A stretch of DNA of 64,000 bases, from the NCBI GenBank assembly GCA_029891345.1, contig CM057003.1:5932709-5996708 (forward strand), written 5' to 3'. Source of the stretch: Dryococelus australis. Taxonomy: Eukaryota > Arthropoda > Insecta > Phasmatodea > Phasmatidae. The notes below the pieces were generated by a model, which made no database searches, was not told the origin of the DNA, and was given only the letters and a program-made list of their open reading frames with translations. Positions 33,290 through 45,039 of the stretch are shown here, in pieces (positions within the stretch are counted from its first letter, which is position 1; every line of letters starts with the position of its first letter). Made by a program: the position numbers and the translations under genes.

Positions 33290-33880
33290 AAAGCAATGTA
33301 AAAAGAGTGGCGAAGTATTAAATATAGGAAGTTTTCACGCGCATAAATACATAAAAGACAAGCATATCAACACTTGTAAAAAATGTACTGAATATGACAA
33401 AAATCAATATGAGTTAAAAAATGAGAAAATATTATGCGAATGTGGAACATATGTTTGTAATCTATATCTCAAAAAGCATAAAAATACTAAACTACGCAAT
33501 GCAAATGAAATTCGACATGCTGATTATTAAACTAAGTCGTGTGTAGTATGCAATGAGAGTAAATATATCCATTCATTTAATCTCCACAAAGATACTATAG
33601 ACAAACATACAAAAAATGCAGAAAAAATGCTTTAGTGAGTGTGATAGAAGTCGCTATAAGTTAAAAAAACGAGAAAATAGTATCCGAATGTGGAAAATAT
33701 GTTTGTAATGGATATCTCGAAAACCATAAAAATAATAAATCACCCAATGCAATAATAGTTATTCTAAATGAAATTCAACCTAATAATTATTCAACAAAAA
33801 CATGTACAATATGTAAAAAGAATAAATCTATAAATTCATTATGTAAAAAAATCCTATGAGTAATATCGCCATAAGAAGTT
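33290..33880 (+). pseudogene. Cysteine/histidine zinc-motif region, two modules
   Basis: Two related modules lie about 250 bp apart: CECGTYVCNLYLKKHKNTK near 33437 and ECGKYVCNGYLENHKNNK near 33687. The CxC..C...H spacing suggests zinc binding. Such modules often lie at the start of polymerase genes in this element class. The role, probably nucleic-acid or protein binding, is inferred. Part of the fossil. Confidence 0.5.
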
Positions 33881-34169
33881 AAATTGTTAAAAACGATTTC
33901 ATTATTATCAATAATTTAAGCTCGTATTTCGATTATACACACTTATATTTTTCTACACCCATTTTTGCGGTTATCATAAATTTGTTTTCTTATAAATAGA
34001 CATTAAAAACGACATCGCGCAATATCGCAGATGAGTTGGGTGAGAAGAGATTGAGAGAGTTGAGAATTATAGGTAGAGATTAAAATAATTAAATATTGGC
34101 ACAGGCTATGGAAAGCTGATCTAATTTCATTTATTATAAATCAATAAAGAAAAAGAAACTGCAAATCTG

Positions 34170-37100
34170 CAATTTTTGTATGCCAGTGTTAGAGATCTAT
34201 ACAAAAAGGATAAAAATGTATTAAAAGAGATATTTACATTCTCTAATTATGTATTTGAAGAGCCTAGAAATAAAGGCAAACGAATAATAGAATGGATAAC
34301 AAAGAATAATTTTACAAATTTACCATTATCAGATGCCAGTACCAATGAATTATATAAACAAAATAAAAACGAATTAAAAGAAACACACCCCTATTCTACT
34401 AATGTGTTTGTTAGCAAAATAAATAGGAGAACTAATGAAAATTGCATTGTTAATAAAGCTTTTTAAGATAGTATATCAACATATAACATTGAAAATTCCT
34501 TAAAATATAGTGGAGCCCAATCAATTTTAACTTCAGTAAAAAATAAGGTTATTGTGATAATGCACAATAATCTTAGAACATTTAGGGGACTGAAAACTAA
34601 CATTAAAATGTATATCAACTGTCGCAAACAAGATTATAATGAAGTAGAACGATTTAAATTTCAGTCTTATAATCACACAGTATTAAACTTAGGAGCAATT
34701 ATAAATATTTACTAAATTATAAAGCAAGAATAACTCACACAATTATCTGAATTTCAAAGAAGAGGTTCTGGATGTACTTTAGATAGAGTCATTGGAATAC
34801 AATTAGCAATAGATAAGTATGATCCATTAAATAGATCATAATATATTGAACTACCAGAAGCAATTAAGAAGAAAAAGCATGCATGAATGTTAAAAAAATG
34901 ATCAAAAATGCTTTCTTTGAACTGTAAAATCTGCACTGTTTCCTGCAGAAAAAGACCCACAAAGAGTGTCTAAATATAAAAATGTGGATCTTAACATTGA
35001 AAAAGCATTAGATAAGTTTGAATATCCAATTAAAATTGATGATATACCAAAAACAGAAAATCAAATTGACATATCATTAAATGTATACTCTATTGAAGAT
35101 GAAGGTAAGAAATCCATGGTATGTCCATTAAAACTAAAAAAAACTGATAAGCACGTAAATTTACTATATTTAAAAAATGATACAACCTCGCATTACTGTT
35201 GGATAAAACATTTATCAAAACTGCTTTCTGCACAAAAAAATAATCAACAGCATAAAACTTACATATGTGATATGTGCCTTCAATTCTTTTATTCTCAAGA
35301 GAAACTAAATAAACGTACAGAAGATTGATCTAAAAATGAAACAGTAAGCATAACTTTACCATTAAAAAGTAAAAAAATAAATTTTAAAAATATTAAACAT
35401 ACAACGAAAGTTCCTTTTGCTATATATGCATATTTTGAATCAAATCTAAATAAAATATCAACAACTAAACCAAATCCTAAATAAATTTATAAATTTAACC
35501 TTATCAAAAAATATCCTATTTTAACTGAATGTGATATTGATAATGGTTTTTATAAAGAAACACTTAAGTAACGATAAATAATCGTACTAATGATCAAATA
35601 TGTAACACTGATTTGAAATTGAATGACGAATCATATACAAACAAATGTCAATTACACGAAGCATCTGGTTTTTGCTATTATATTGTATCTAATTATGGTG
35701 AGTGTAAGTCACCAGTTGTATATCGTGGCCCAGATGCTCAGATATTTATACAATCAATAAAATAGAAGTAGAAGAAATTGGGGAAATATATTCACAATTT
35801 GAACCAATGCACCCACTAACAAAAGAAGAACAAAATTATACAACAAATCTAAAAAATGCACTATATGCGAGTGTGAATATTGTATGGACAATAAAAAAGA
35901 ACATCATCATGATCACATAAGTGGGAAATTCATTAATCCAGTATGTAGTAATTGTAATATACAGTTAAAGTTACCAAATTTGGTACCAATTTATTTTCAT
36001 AATTTAGCTGGATATGATGCACTTTTATTTATTAAAGAGCTAGGATATGATGATAAAAATATAGAATTAATTGCAAATAATGAAGGAAAAGTCTATTACT
36101 TTTGGGAAAGAAACAGAAAATTTAGAAATGAGATTTACAGACACATTTAAATTTATGGCCAGTAGTGTACATAAATTAGCATCTAATTTAAGTAGATATC
36201 AAATGAAACACACACAAAAACATTTTCCAGAAGAACGTGTAGATTTAGTTATTTAAAAAGGTGTTTACCCATATGATTATATGCATAGTTGGAAAAAATT
36301 CGAAGAAACAGAACTCCCACCAAAGAGTGAATTTTATAAGAAATTAAATGAAAATTAATATAACCTACAATTATTATGAGCATGCAAAATGTGTATGGAA
36401 TCAATTTAATATTAAAAATCTGGGTGTATACCACGATTTATATTTAAAAAGAGATGTATTATTGTTAGCAGATATATTCGAACATTTTAGAAATACATGT
36501 ATAAATGCATATATATGATTTAGTCCAGCATGGTATTTTACAGTACCAGGTTTATTGTTGGAAGCAACGCTAAAAAATGACTAAACAACCACCAGATCTA
36601 TTACATAACTATGATATGATTTTAATAATTGAAAAAGGTATTCGAGGTGGTATTCCACAATATTGTAAGCGATGTGTTAAAGCAAATAACAAATATTTGG
36701 AAGATTTCAAATCTAATCAAGATTAAAATTATTTAGCATATCTCGATGCTAATAATTTATATGGTTGGGCAATGTCACAATATTTACCATATGGTGGTTT
36801 TGAATGGGTTAATTATACATTAAATGATTTAGAGTACTGGAGTAAAAAAATATTAAATTTGAAAGATGATTCACAGCATGGTTATATATTAGGAGTTAAT
36901 TTAGAATATCCACACGAACTACACTATTTACATAAAGATCTACCTTTTTATCCTGAAAATAAGGCAGTTCCTGGAACAAATCAATCTAAATTATTACCAA
37001 CTGTACATAAAAAAGAAAAGTATGTAATACACAATCGTAATTTAAAACAGTGTCCATATAATGGTTTAAAATTTACAAAAATACATAGAATATTAACATT

Positions 37101-37870
37101 TAATCAATCTGATTGGTTAAAAAAAGTACATAGATTTATACACAAAAATAAGAACTAATGAAAAAATTATTTTGAAAAATATTTTTATAAGCTCATCGAT
37201 AATCCAGTGTATGGTAAAACTATGAAAAATATTAGAAACACATTTGGTATAAAACTAGTATCAGATGCAGAGAAATGTGAAAAATTAGTAGCAAAACAAA
37301 ATTTCAAAAGAAGTACTATATTTAATGAAAATCTTGCAGCTATACATATGAATAAAACAACTGTGAAAATTTAATAAGCCTATTTATGTGGACATGTAAA
37401 TTTCGACACATGAAAGAATTAATGTATGATTTTCATTGAAACATAATGCAACCAAAATATGGTGATAAAATTTAACTATGCGATCAAGATACCGATAGCT
37501 ATATATAACATAAAAACAGAAGATTTCTACAAAGACACAAAGACAATGTTAGAAAAATTTGATACAAGTGATTATCCAAATGACAACTATTAACGAAAAA
37601 CTAGTGTAATGGGAAAATAATGAAAGAATTTCTTGGTTTACGAGCAAAAATGTCTGCATATAGAGTTGCCTATAAAGAAAAGAAAATCTACAGGTTTGAA
37701 AAAATGTGTTGTTAATTAGCGAATTGCATTCGAAGACTATAAGAATTGTTTGTTTGATGTGAAAATTCAATATAGAGCAATGGATTTGTTAAGGAGTGAG
37801 AAACACAAAATATATACAATAGAAGTTAATAAAATCACATTAAATCATTGTGATAACAAGAGAATTATAC
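34170..37870 (+). pseudogene. Polinton protein-primed DNA polymerase B region
   Basis: Family B polymerase remnants run in the expected order. The N-terminal part, typical of Polintons, includes SHYCWIKHLSKLL near 35190 with a C..C zinc-like motif after it. An exonuclease-like YAYFES stretch lies near 35423. A DHISGKF segment with paired cysteines and YFHNLAGYDALLFIKEL (an ExoII-type region) lies near 35900-36040. Further on come VYPYDYM near 36265 and DANNLYGWAMSQYLPYG near 36746 (polymerase motif A type). A DTDSYI segment is near 37480 (motif C type). These enzymes copy the element from protein-primed ends. The region is broken in many places, about fifteen or more. Confidence 0.93.
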
Positions 37871-37923
37871 TAGAAAATAAAATTGATACACTGTGAATGG
37901 ATATCAAAACTTATAATTAATTT

Positions 37924-38483
37924 TTATATTATTATATTATAAACATCTTTAATTTCCAAAACAACATCGATGTCACCACCATCAAAGTCATTCAGTTTAC
38001 AATTTTTGTCTCTAATTTCTAACACAATAAAATTAAAATATTCATTATTGATTCTATAAAAATTGGATATGGGGCTCATAGCTAATGTAATCTTGTAAAC
38101 CAAACATAGTTTTTGGTGGAAAATTAGCAACTATATAAGTTTCCAAAGTATTAGATTCATCATATTTCATGAACATGCCATATGCCAAATTACATTGAAC
38201 ATGTATTGTTTTATATGGAAAAATTCGGTAATTTAGTGCCAACAAAAATTTCATCTTTTTCAATGGTCATATTTATTTCAAAGCCAAGAACATCAGATAA
38301 GTGATCATCAAGTTTAATATCAATCTTAATTTTAATTGTCATGCTATTCTTCACATTGTCTGTTGTCAATTCAATGGTTTTTTTTAATGGATCGATTGTA
38401 TTTATGGTTTCTTTTAAAGATTCAACATTGTATTGGCCTTTGGTGATTGTGATAACTTCATTTTTGTCAACAACAGTGCTCAT
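37924..38483 (-). pseudogene. Conserved unassigned Polinton protein region
   Basis: Lies between the polymerase and ATPase on the opposite strand. The N-terminal part reads MSTVVDKNEVITITKGQYN and includes KIDIKLDDHLSDVLGFE. The C-terminal part includes YIVANFPPKTMFGLQDY. I recall proteins starting this way (ITIxxGxY, then LGF) in similar elements, with no firm function. A virion surface or structural role is only a guess. Part of the fossil. Confidence 0.5.
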
Positions 38484-38689
38484 TTTTTAAATTGTAGTTA
38501 TCGTATTATTCTCCACATCAGTTACAAAAATTTTGTATGAAAACTGACTAATGCTATCAATTGATATTTATAAATTATATCATAGTGAAGTTTCTTCTTC
38601 AGTATAAAACTATTGTTTCTTAACTTGAAAACTTTATTTTTATCCATTTATTACAAAAAATATTGCGACTTAATGAAAAGAAAACTGAG

Positions 38690-39357
38690 TGGGCTGTTGG
38701 TGTCTTAATTTCTGAAGAATCTTCTAAGAATAAAAGAAATGGTGAACTATTACTGATAATATAAGAGCTATAATTATAGGTCCAAGTAATTGTGCAAAAA
38801 CAAATTTGATGATAAATTTTATTTATAATATGGGGTGGTTAAATTTTAAATAAATTACTTGTTGGCTCTGAATGTTTAAATCAACCAAAATATATTGAAT
38901 TACAAGGCGATTTTGAAGTGATATCCAAAAAATTTAATGAACAAATGTCAGATTTTTCTAATAACACTAAGGAAATGAATCCTTTAGATCAGTGCAAAAA
39001 CAAATCTCTAATTGTATTTGACGATGTTATTTTAGATAATCAAGGTATGATTAGTGAATATTTTACAAGAGGATGAGACAAAAATATTGATGTCTGCTAT
39101 TTGGCTCAAACTTATTCCAGTTTGCCTAAACAATTGGTAAGAGGCAATACAAATTTTTTGTGTATATTTAGACAAAATAATACTAACTTAAAGCATATTT
39201 ATAATGATTTTGTTGGTGGTGATATGCCTTGTTAATAATTTTAAGAAATTACTGCTAAGTGCTGGGATGAAGATTATAGTTTCATTAAAATAGATATGAA
39301 TAGAAAAATTAAGGATGATAAGTATAGAAATAAAATTAAAGGTTTTGTTATATTTTA
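38690..39357 (+). pseudogene. Genome-packaging ATPase region (FtsK/HerA, A32-like)
   Basis: A Walker A-type stretch, GPSNCAKTNLMINFIYN, is near 38779. A Walker B-type SLIVFDDVILDNQ lies near 39007. NIDVCYLAQTYSSLPKQL follows near 39090, with FRQNNTNLKHIYNDFVGGD after it, the usual order in A32-type ATPases that pump DNA into capsids. It sits between the polymerase and the metalloproteinase-like gene. Part of the fossil. Confidence 0.88.
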
Positions 39358-39374
39358 AAACTTTTGGTATATAA

Positions 39375-40756
39375 ATGAAGACCTATAATTATTCTTGCTT
39401 TTACAAATATAATTTTTGCACTATCCAAAAAAGAGAATCAGACAACATGTGTTATCAACTTTTTAAATGCATATGGATATCTAGAAGGTGATGCAAATTC
39501 GCTTTCAAAAATCGATACTGAATAGTACGAAACTTCTTTAAGAATATTTCGAGAATATCACAACCTCTCTTCATTTGATAGTAAACTCGATGAAGAAACA
39601 CTTAATTAGTCAACAAGCCATGATGGGGTGTTAAAGACAATATATTTGGTAGCTACTCAACTACCAACAAATGGAATAAAAACATTAAAATGGAATTTTG
39701 CATATGCAAATTAATCAATTACAAATTTAGCATAAGCTGTTTTTAACATTTGGCAAAAACACACAAATTTGAATTTTGTTTACGATACAAAAATTCCACA
39801 CATAATTATATCATACAAAAAAGTTCAACACAAATATCAGATATTACGCAGATTTTGTCCTTATATATTATTTCCGCATAGTATTGCACAAGCCCATGCA
39901 TTTTTTTCCCAAATAAAAAAAATAGTCTTGTTGAAATTCATTTCAATAGCCAGGAATATTGGTATAATGATGGAATAAACACTCCTGAAAATAAAGTCAA
40001 TTTATTAGATATTTTGATCTACCAAATTTGACATGTATTAGGTCTTCAACATACAAATGATAAAAATGGAATCATATACCCAATTCTCAACAATTATTTG
40101 GTAGATTTGCAACCAGACAGTATTCAAAATATTCAAAACTTTTATGGGCCACCACTACAAAATAATTTTAATGAAAATAATCCAATTGATTTACACAAAG
40201 ACAAATATATAAAAACATTTTTAATTATGGTGGTGAGTTGTATATTTTGTAGAGTAACAGTGTTTGGACAGAAGTTTTGGGAGACAAGAAAATAATCATT
40301 AGACCATTTTCGGTACGAAATTGGTTTGGGTTTCCACCAACCAATTTCAATAATTTTTTTATATTCCAAAGACCATCAGGCAAGTTAGTTGGGTTTGTTG
40401 ACGAAAAAATTAATATGGGTGATTATCCTAGTTATAATCTTATTAGTGGTTTTCGAAAGAAAATCGCTTAATTTGGATTACAAGATGAATATAAAATAAA
40501 TGCTGTTTTTAATTTGTATTCAGGGAAAACTTTTATCTTTTATGAAAAGTTGTAATATGCAGAAATAGATGAACATCGTTTCCAGATAAAACACATGGTA
40601 TAATTATTGAGAAATTTCCTAATTTACCTAATATGATAGACTCAGCTTTTAGATATACAAATGGTTTGCTGTATTTTTTTAGTAATGAAACTTTCTTGGA
40701 ATATAATGAATTTACAAAAAATACTGACCAGAGTTGGCAAAAATAGCATTTCATTA
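39375..40756 (+). pseudogene. Matrix-metalloproteinase-like cargo gene
   Basis: Three parts stand in the order of animal matrix metalloproteinases. A propeptide-like segment (about 39440-39640) has FLNAYGYLEGD-type text and RIFREYHNLSSFDSKLDEETL, the peptidoglycan-binding-like fold of MMP propeptides. A catalytic-domain-like part (about 39680-40100) includes LKWNFAYAN, VFNIWQKHTNLNF and PHIIISYK, then a zinc-site-like VLGLQHTNDKNGIIYP. Hemopexin-like blades (about 40140-40750) include KLVGFVDEKIN and SAFRYTNGLLYFF. No introns are apparent. Known function: zinc endopeptidases that cut extracellular matrix. Viral MMPs are known in baculoviruses and some other insect viruses. Presence in a Polinton suggests capture of a host or viral gene. 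Part of the fossil. Confidence 0.85.
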
Positions 40757-40979
40757 TTTGGTATAAGGTGCGAATCCTATAATGAAATTATAAATTAAAT
40801 GAAATATGTTGTCTATGATTTAGAAAATTTAACTCCTTAAGAGCTATATAATTAAATGGATTTGGTCTGTATTATTTAATATTTTTTCTACGATTTTTTT
40901 GTTTTCTTCATAATAAAGAATATTAATAAAAACACATATTACAACTTACCAATTCCACTTGCGCATAGTTTCGAAAATA

Positions 40980-41745
40980 AAAATGGAGTCAATTCTAGAC
41001 ATAAACAACAGCAAACTTATTTATATAGGTAAACAAGTTTGTATGATTATTTGTGAGGAAAATAATCCTTGGTTTAATGGAACTGATGTAACTAAACTTT
41101 TGGAATACATAAAACCAAGAAATGTGTTATATTAGAATGTTGATAATGATGATAAGTAGAACTTTACTGAATTTAGAACCGTCCCTAAAATAGGGATGGT
41201 TTTTAACATGAAACCAAATGCTCTACTTATCAATGAATCGGGTCTGTATAAGTTAATAGTTAGGTCATATATGTCTCTGGCTAAAAAATTTACTTAATGG
41301 GCAACTAAAAAGTTTATCCATCAATTAGAAAACATGGCAAGTATAAGATTCAAAAAGACACAATGCAATTAAATATAAGTCAAATAGAGCACATTTAAAA
41401 AATGAACAAAATTAAAGGTGACCAAATAGATCCTTTAAAAGATATAAAAAAATCCAACATAAAAGTATAGAAAATTTAACATAACAGATCATATAGCATT
41501 AGATGGAATAAATCGCAGAAATGAGGTAATAAAATAAATGGCCCCACATGTTGTACAGAAAACACAAGATCCAAATTTAAATCAAACTTCTATTCTTCTA
41601 GAATTATTCGATAATGGTTGTGAATATGATTATTATGTGATTAGCACTCAAAGAAGAAGTCTTCGAAAACAGTTGCAAAGAATCGAAGATATACATCCAA
41701 ATTGTGAAATATTCCAAATTCTATCAATTTATATAAAAAAATGAA
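40980..41745 (+). pseudogene. BRO-N (baculovirus-repeated-ORF-like) gene region
   Basis: The N-terminal part has the BRO-N pattern: a strand-rich start, PWFNGTDVTKLLEYIKPRN, and later MKPNALLINESGLYKLIVRS and AKKF followed by KKFIHQL. A C-terminal segment near 41550-41740 (YYVISTQRRSLRKQLQRIE) resembles the DNA-virus domain often joined to BRO-N or KilA-N proteins. BRO proteins bind DNA and are common in large DNA viruses and their transposons. The role here is unknown. Part of the fossil. Confidence 0.8.
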
Positions 41746-41925
41746 AGAAACAATGAATGGCAACACTGAGTGTTTTCGCAACTATTTTAACACTGATAGA
41801 AATAACTATACTCAACAACAATTAATAAATGATATAAATAATCTTTATCAAATTGAATAAGAAACTAATTTTTATATATTTCCTAGAATTAATATTTCAA
41901 ATTTAGAAAACATCAGCTAAAGCAC
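41746..41925 (+). other. Short unassigned Polinton segment
   Basis: A short reading rich in N, Q and I follows the BRO-like region. No family is recognised. Confidence 0.3.
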
Positions 41926-41929
41926 ACTC

Positions 41930-42934
41930 GGCTTAACATATATTTTTTCTTCACCTTCAGTTTTTAAAACTTTTTCAACCAAATATTCATCAGGATAGTT
42001 AGTTTTCATAATTTCGTATTCATAAAAACCACCCATAATTTACTCTCATTTGTAACTTTTAATTTGTAAGTTGGTATATCATAATTAAAAACTTTACAAA
42101 TAGTAAACAATTCTGTTGAACAATTAGCAGTATAACCTTTTTCAATTTTTCAATTTTTTTTTCCAGTTTGCTCACACGAACATCTCCAACTTTATTTTTT
42201 GGTTTAAAATTATTCACAAAATTTGTTTGCCGTAAATTTTGCACAGCATAGGCTGCTTTAGCTGTAGCTTTTTCAGTTTATTTATTAACTTCAATTGGTT
42301 TTTCATACCAATAGTGCTGTGCTTTGTGTTGTTGTAGTCTTTCACTAATTATTCCAATATATTTGTCCATTTATAATTGCCATTCAAAGCAAATTTTCTC
42401 CACATTATATTTTTTTAAAGTTCGATAAAATCTTTCAACAAAACTAGCATTTAATTCATAAAATGAAGAAAAATTATTTATATTATGCTTTTCCATTAGT
42501 TCTTTAAATATTTTATTATGAAATTCGGAGCCATTGTCCCTTTGTAAATTATTTGGTTTTCTTGTCATTAAAATATTTTCTAAAGCATTTGCTACATTAT
42601 TTGCTGTTTGATCTTTGATTGGTAAAGCAAATGCAAACTTTTAAAAAACATCACTAATTGTCATAATGTATTTATAGCCTTTAATTATGCGAGGTGTGCC
42701 TTTCAAATTTACAGTAATCATTTCTACAAGATCAATTTGCCATAAATCATCAATTCCATACGAAATAACTTTTCTTCTTGGAAAATTTTTTCGTGCTGGT
42801 TTATATATTTCATTAATTATTCCTTCTCTCACATTAAGCAAATTTTCTTTTAAAAGTATTGATTTTTTAAAATTGCACAACGAGCATATACTTTCCTGTA
42901 CTAATCGCCCATTTGTTGTATTTTCATTTTAGTG

Positions 42935-42935
<1 letters not shown>
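41930..42935 (-). pseudogene. Polinton integrase (retroviral-type DDE)
   Basis: The minus strand reads a catalytic core with DDLWQIDLVEM near 42760, the first-aspartate region. LQRDNGSEFHNKIF near 42540 is the second, and NASFVERFYRTLKKY near 42440 the glutamate region. A basic C-terminal part (FKPKNKVGDVRVSK, near 42200) resembles the chromo or SH3-like tail. The enzyme inserts Polintons and makes 6-bp duplications, which matches GTCCAA at the ends. Part of the fossil. Confidence 0.92.

Positions 42936-43000
<65 letters not shown>
42936..43000. repeat. (TA)n microsatellite in the Polinton
   Basis: About 32 TA units between the integrase and fibre-like regions. Confidence 0.97.
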
Positions 43001-43004
<4 letters not shown>

Positions 43005-43843
43005 ATCTTTATATTTCACGAATATTCCTATTGCCACCACCTCTCCATCAGCATAAAGAATTAATTTATTTTTTTATTTTAAAGTTAAATTATCACCTTT
43101 ATTATCATCAAGGGGCTTTCTGTGATCTATTTTTGTATTACTCTTGAAAACAGCCGAAGTATTACCAAACAGGAGAATATCTGTAACTATTCTATGAACA
43201 GTACAATCCATCAAAAAAGTAAAGAAAATATTATCATTATCTAAGTGAAAAACATTAGTGATTTTATTCCAGTCTGCATGTAAATAAAATGTATGAGATT
43301 GTTTTAAATTATGTAATTTGACATATAATTTTTAATGAACAGCTTCTTTGCTTTTTTCGACTTTTGTTTTAATGAGTGTGTCACAGTAATTCAAAACAGA
43401 TTTGGTTAAATTTTGCAAATCTTTATCGAAATATCTTTCATTGGCAGCATCTTTTCCATCAATAGGATCTGCCATATTATTAATTCCACCATTTTGAATA
43501 GAAACAGTCTGTTGTGTACACAAAAAATTTACTTATTTGTTCTTGTAAAGCAGAAACAATGGTGTTAAAATTTGAATCTACATATGTTTTTCAATCAGAA
43601 ACACTAGTGTTGTATTTTGATTCGACATCGTTTTTTAATGCATAATCAGTAACAATAGTTTTATATTTTGAATCTTCTTCTTTTTTAACGTTTGTTTTGC
43701 ATTATTTATCCGCTTTATATAATCGGCAATAGTGTCACTGAACTGTAAATTTATATCTTCGGTTAGAGCATAATCAGAAACAATGGTTTTATATTTTGAA
43801 TCAACATATTTTTTAAAATTATAATCTGCTCTCTCTCTATCTC

Positions 43844-43912
<69 letters not shown>

Positions 43913-44130
43913 ACATCTTTTATTGATCGCGTCTTTTTTATCTACAAGTTCGTCTATGTTAACAATTCTTCGCCCCAGAAAAGAAACATACAATTTTGTA
44001 AAACCGAAATAAGTGCTTAACGCACTTTTTAAGGAAGAAACACTCGAATTGCATTTTGAATCTACATATTTTTTTTAAAAATCTTTAGCAATATTATCAA
44101 AATTTTTATTTAAAGATTCGATTAATGGTT
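43005..44130 (-). pseudogene. Phage-fibre-like repetitive region
   Basis: The minus-strand reading has repeated short segments of the type VDSKYKTIVSDYAL (near 43640, 43780 and others) separated by linkers. It has at least two copies of a motif seen in phage tail fibres: INNMADPIDGKDAANERYF near 43460 and RIVNIDELVDKKDAINKR near 43955. A C-terminal portion includes KLILYADGEVVAIGIFV near 43040. Trimeric fibre or attachment proteins carry such repeats, so a virion-fibre role is an inference. An AT microsatellite lies inside the region. Part of the fossil. Confidence 0.55.
43848..43909. repeat. (AT)n microsatellite in the Polinton
   Basis: About 30 AT units inside the fibre-like region, just after a CT-rich stretch. 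Confidence 0.97.
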
Positions 44131-44279
44131 TCCCAAATATATATATATAATTTAATAACATAGAAATTATATCGCGAAACTTAAAATTTTTCGAAAAAAA
44201 AAAAAACTATTAAATATATACTATTAAACATAAATATCCAGAGATAAAAGAATTATAATGCTGAACGCGATCCTCATTG
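44131..44279. other. Short spacer in the Polinton
   Basis: AT-rich, nothing recognised. Confidence 0.4.
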
Positions 44280-44500
44280 TAATAATAATTATTGTATTTT
44301 GAAATAATTTATTAAATTATTATGAGTATTGCCAACAAATGAATCAAAATAATAAACATTATTATGTTCGTTAAAATAGCAAACCCAATGAGTGCCAAGA
44401 TCTGTTGAAACATAAAAATTTACCAAGCACATTCATTTTCGAGCATATTTTTTTGTTATTTCGTCAATCATATAAACATTCTAAAATGTTTAATATTTAA
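44280..44500 (-). pseudogene. Adenain-like cysteine protease region
   Basis: The minus strand includes STDLGTHWVCYFNEHNN, with the catalytic HW pair, directly followed by VYYFDSFVGN, the acidic-residue region. This is typical of the C5/Ulp1-type maturation proteases of adenoviruses and Polintons, which cut capsid precursors. It lies next to the minor-capsid region. Part of the fossil. Confidence 0.85.
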
Positions 44501-44509
44501 AAAATTTAT

Positions 44510-44935
44510 ATATTTCTCAATGTTGGTATTGGATAATAGAGCTATTTTTGGCCTTCCTCTTTTTTTCGCAACTACGCCACTTCAAGATTTATTTCCCAAT
44601 GCTAAATGATGTCTTTTTTGTTATTCTAATTCTTTTTATTTTTGCTAGTTTGTTCAACTGAATTGTAAATTGAAGTAGCTACTCCTGCTAAAGCATCAAG
44701 GACAATTAAAGCAGCAACTATGATGGGGGAATAATTCCTCCATGATGTAAACCACTTCCAGATTTTTCTTTTAATATTTTTTTTTGAGTATTGGCAATGA
44801 CAAGGTTAGCCAGAAACCTCTGCCTTCTTTCGATTTTTTATTTTTTTCTCTGTTGAGCTTTTGTAAAAAATCCATCTATACCCAAATTTATTAATTGATC
44901 AATGGGTATATCGAAAGTTAAGCTGTTTATCTTAA
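44510..44935 (-). pseudogene. Minor capsid-type (PX-like) region
   Basis: A G-rich SGSGLHHGGIIPP stretch near 44750 is followed by a basic, A-rich helix-like part (VATSIYNSVEQTSKNKKN near 44680) in an adjacent reading. Small basic proteins of this style sit between the protease and the larger capsid genes in Polintons. The assignment rests on position and composition. Part of the fossil. Confidence 0.5.
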
Positions 44936-45039
44936 TTTATATAAATAAATATATATTCAATAAAACATTTTAATTCCCCAACATAATTTATTTAATGTAA
45001 AAATAGTTGAGGCAACAGTGAGAGAAGCTATTTTTCTCC

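Noticed and set aside
41930-42935. LTR retrotransposon integrase
   Set aside because: No LTRs, protease-RT order or primer site. The surrounding polymerase B, ATPase and terminal inverted repeats show it belongs to a Polinton.
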